A stretch of 64,000 nucleotides of DNA from Paenibacillus sp. FSL H7-0331 (GTDB lineage Bacteria > Bacillota > Bacilli > Paenibacillales > NBRC-103111): positions 87,149-151,148 of the forward strand of contig NZ_MRTH01000020.1 of assembly GCF_001956045.1 (NCBI RefSeq). Direction: 5' to 3'. Shown here one piece after another: positions 63,127 through 64,000 of the stretch (positions within the stretch are counted from its first letter, which is position 1; every line of letters starts with the position of its first letter). A program made the position numbers and the translations under genes. Under the pieces are notes generated by a model. That model ran no database searches, was not told the origin of the DNA, and was given only the letters and a program-made list of their open reading frames with translations.

Positions 63127-63894
63127 ATGGAGACAGTAAACAAACATTTTTTTAACGATTTGGGTGTTATGCTCGGACGTTCCATGCGCCATATTTCTCG
63201 CAGTATAGACACCATTATCACGGTTACCGTTATGCCCATTGCGTTTATGCTATTATTCGTTTACGTATTTGGCGGCGCCATTCAAACCGGAACGGATAAC
63301 TATGTGAATTACCTGTTGCCTGGCATACTGCTGATTGCTATTGCCACCGGGATTTCCTACACAGCTTTCCGTCTGTTTACCGACGTGCAACGAGGTATAT
63401 TCGAGAGATTCCACTCCATGCCGATTTCACGTTCTACCTTACTGTGGGGTCATGTACTGACCTCTCTGGTATCCAACGCCATATCGGTTGTCGTCATCAT
63501 TCTCGTAGCGTTGATTATGGGCTTTCGTTCCTCGGCCGGGATACTAGACTGGCTTTCGGTAATCGGCATACTCATGCTGTTTACGTTGGCATTAACCTGG
63601 GTTGCTGCTATTGCAGGATTGACAGCAAAATCGGTGGATGGCGCAAGCGCCTTCTCCTACCCGATCATCTTCCTGCCGTTTATTAGTTCGGCGTTTGTGC
63701 CGACCGAGTCGATGCCTTCGCTCGTTCGTGCCTTCGCTGAAAATCAGCCGGTGACCTCCATTGTCGAAGCCATCCGCGCATTGTTGTCAGGCCAGCCAGT
63801 GGGCAATGATTTATGGACCGCTCTTGCGTGGTGCGTAGCGATCTTGCTAGTAGCCTATTTCTTTGCAATGAAGGTGTATAAGAAGCGGTTTTGA
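63127..63894 (+). CDS. ABC-2 type exporter permease (DrrB type)
   Basis: A 255-residue permease with six membrane segments and the ABC-2 pattern (YVNYLLPGILLIAIATGISYTAF, FERFHSMPISRSTLLWGHVL). It starts one base after the ATPase stop. With the ATPase it forms an exporter for a drug, lipid or polymer. No terminator is clear in 63895-64000. Confidence 0.93.
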   Translation: METVNKHFFNDLGVMLGRSMRHISRSIDTIITVTVMPIAFMLLFVYVFGGAIQTGTDNYVNYLLPGILLIAIATGISYTAFRLFTDVQRGIFERFHSMPISRSTLLWGHVLTSLVSNAISVVVIILVALIMGFRSSAGILDWLSVIGILMLFTLALTWVAAIAGLTAKSVDGASAFSYPIIFLPFISSAFVPTESMPSLVRAFAENQPVTSIVEAIRALLSGQPVGNDLWTALAWCVAILLVAYFFAMKVYKKRF

Positions 63895-64000
63895 AAGATG
63901 AAACACAGAGGGTGCCCCTTGCCATTTTCATGGCTTTTTATACGAAAATGAATGTCTGAAAAAAGCGCAAAAAGACACTCCTCTATTAAAACAAGAATGT

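Overview
The window reads as a chromosomal segment of a low-to-mid GC Gram-positive soil or gut bacterium of the Paenibacillaceae, most likely a Paenibacillus. The signs are strong AGGAGG ribosome binding sites, frequent TTG and GTG starts, many CUT1 sugar importers of the LplB/YtcP type with large lipoprotein binding proteins, a YesM/YesN-type two-component pair, membrane-anchored AraC regulators, and remnants of IS66 and IS3 elements. Almost all genes lie on the plus strand. This assignment rests on gene content read by eye; no database search was possible.

Layout. 1-3.6 kb: the C-terminal half of a rifampicin phosphotransferase-like enzyme, a small unknown protein, an arylamine N-acetyltransferase and a frameshifted VOC-family relic. 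4.0-11.6 kb: a membrane AraC regulator followed by a sulfatase and a two-permease/one-binding-protein importer, with a recognisable promoter, a perfect CcpA cre match and two paired dyads in front of the sulfatase. 11.7-18.2 kb: permease, GntR/LacI-hybrid regulator, permease, binding protein, GH43 glycosidase and metallophosphoesterase, probably for arabinose- or xylose-containing oligosaccharides. 18.7-30.2 kb: two plus-strand operons around a divergent DeoR regulator. The first encodes a complete ABC importer and a glycerophosphodiesterase. The second encodes a zinc dehydrogenase, an RpiB-like isomerase, DhaK and DhaL kinase subunits, a HAD phosphatase and a second glycerophosphodiesterase. 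The two operons carry the same promoter element, so they probably form one regulon, perhaps for a phosphodiester-linked polyol.

30.2-42 kb is a patchwork with many relics: IS66, a duplicated signal-peptide start, SDR, IS3 and an AraC regulator. Among these are intact genes for a MmyB-like regulator with a divergent SDR, a TehA/SLAC1-type channel, a YjbR protein, a 586-residue HExxH protein resembling an injected M91-type metalloprotease effector, and a LysR regulator. 42.1-48.2 kb is a Fur-box-preceded operon: methyltransferase, nickel/peptide-type binding protein, two permeases and a fused double ATPase, a candidate metal or metallophore importer. 49-58.5 kb holds a BNR-repeat (sialidase-like) hydrolase, a CUT1 importer, an FAD-dependent oxidoreductase and a YesM/YesN sensor pair. 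58.5-64 kb holds a broken response regulator, an alpha/beta hydrolase, a GNAT acetyltransferase and a PadR-controlled operon with a pentapeptide-repeat protein and an ABC-2 exporter.

How it fits together: four separate sugar importers sit with their own regulators and intracellular enzymes, but only one sugar-type ATPase (18.7 kb) is present. The other three importers must borrow an ATPase from this cassette or elsewhere. Gene relics cluster at the borders between the intact cassettes, which suggests that cassettes were inserted and that the junction genes decayed.
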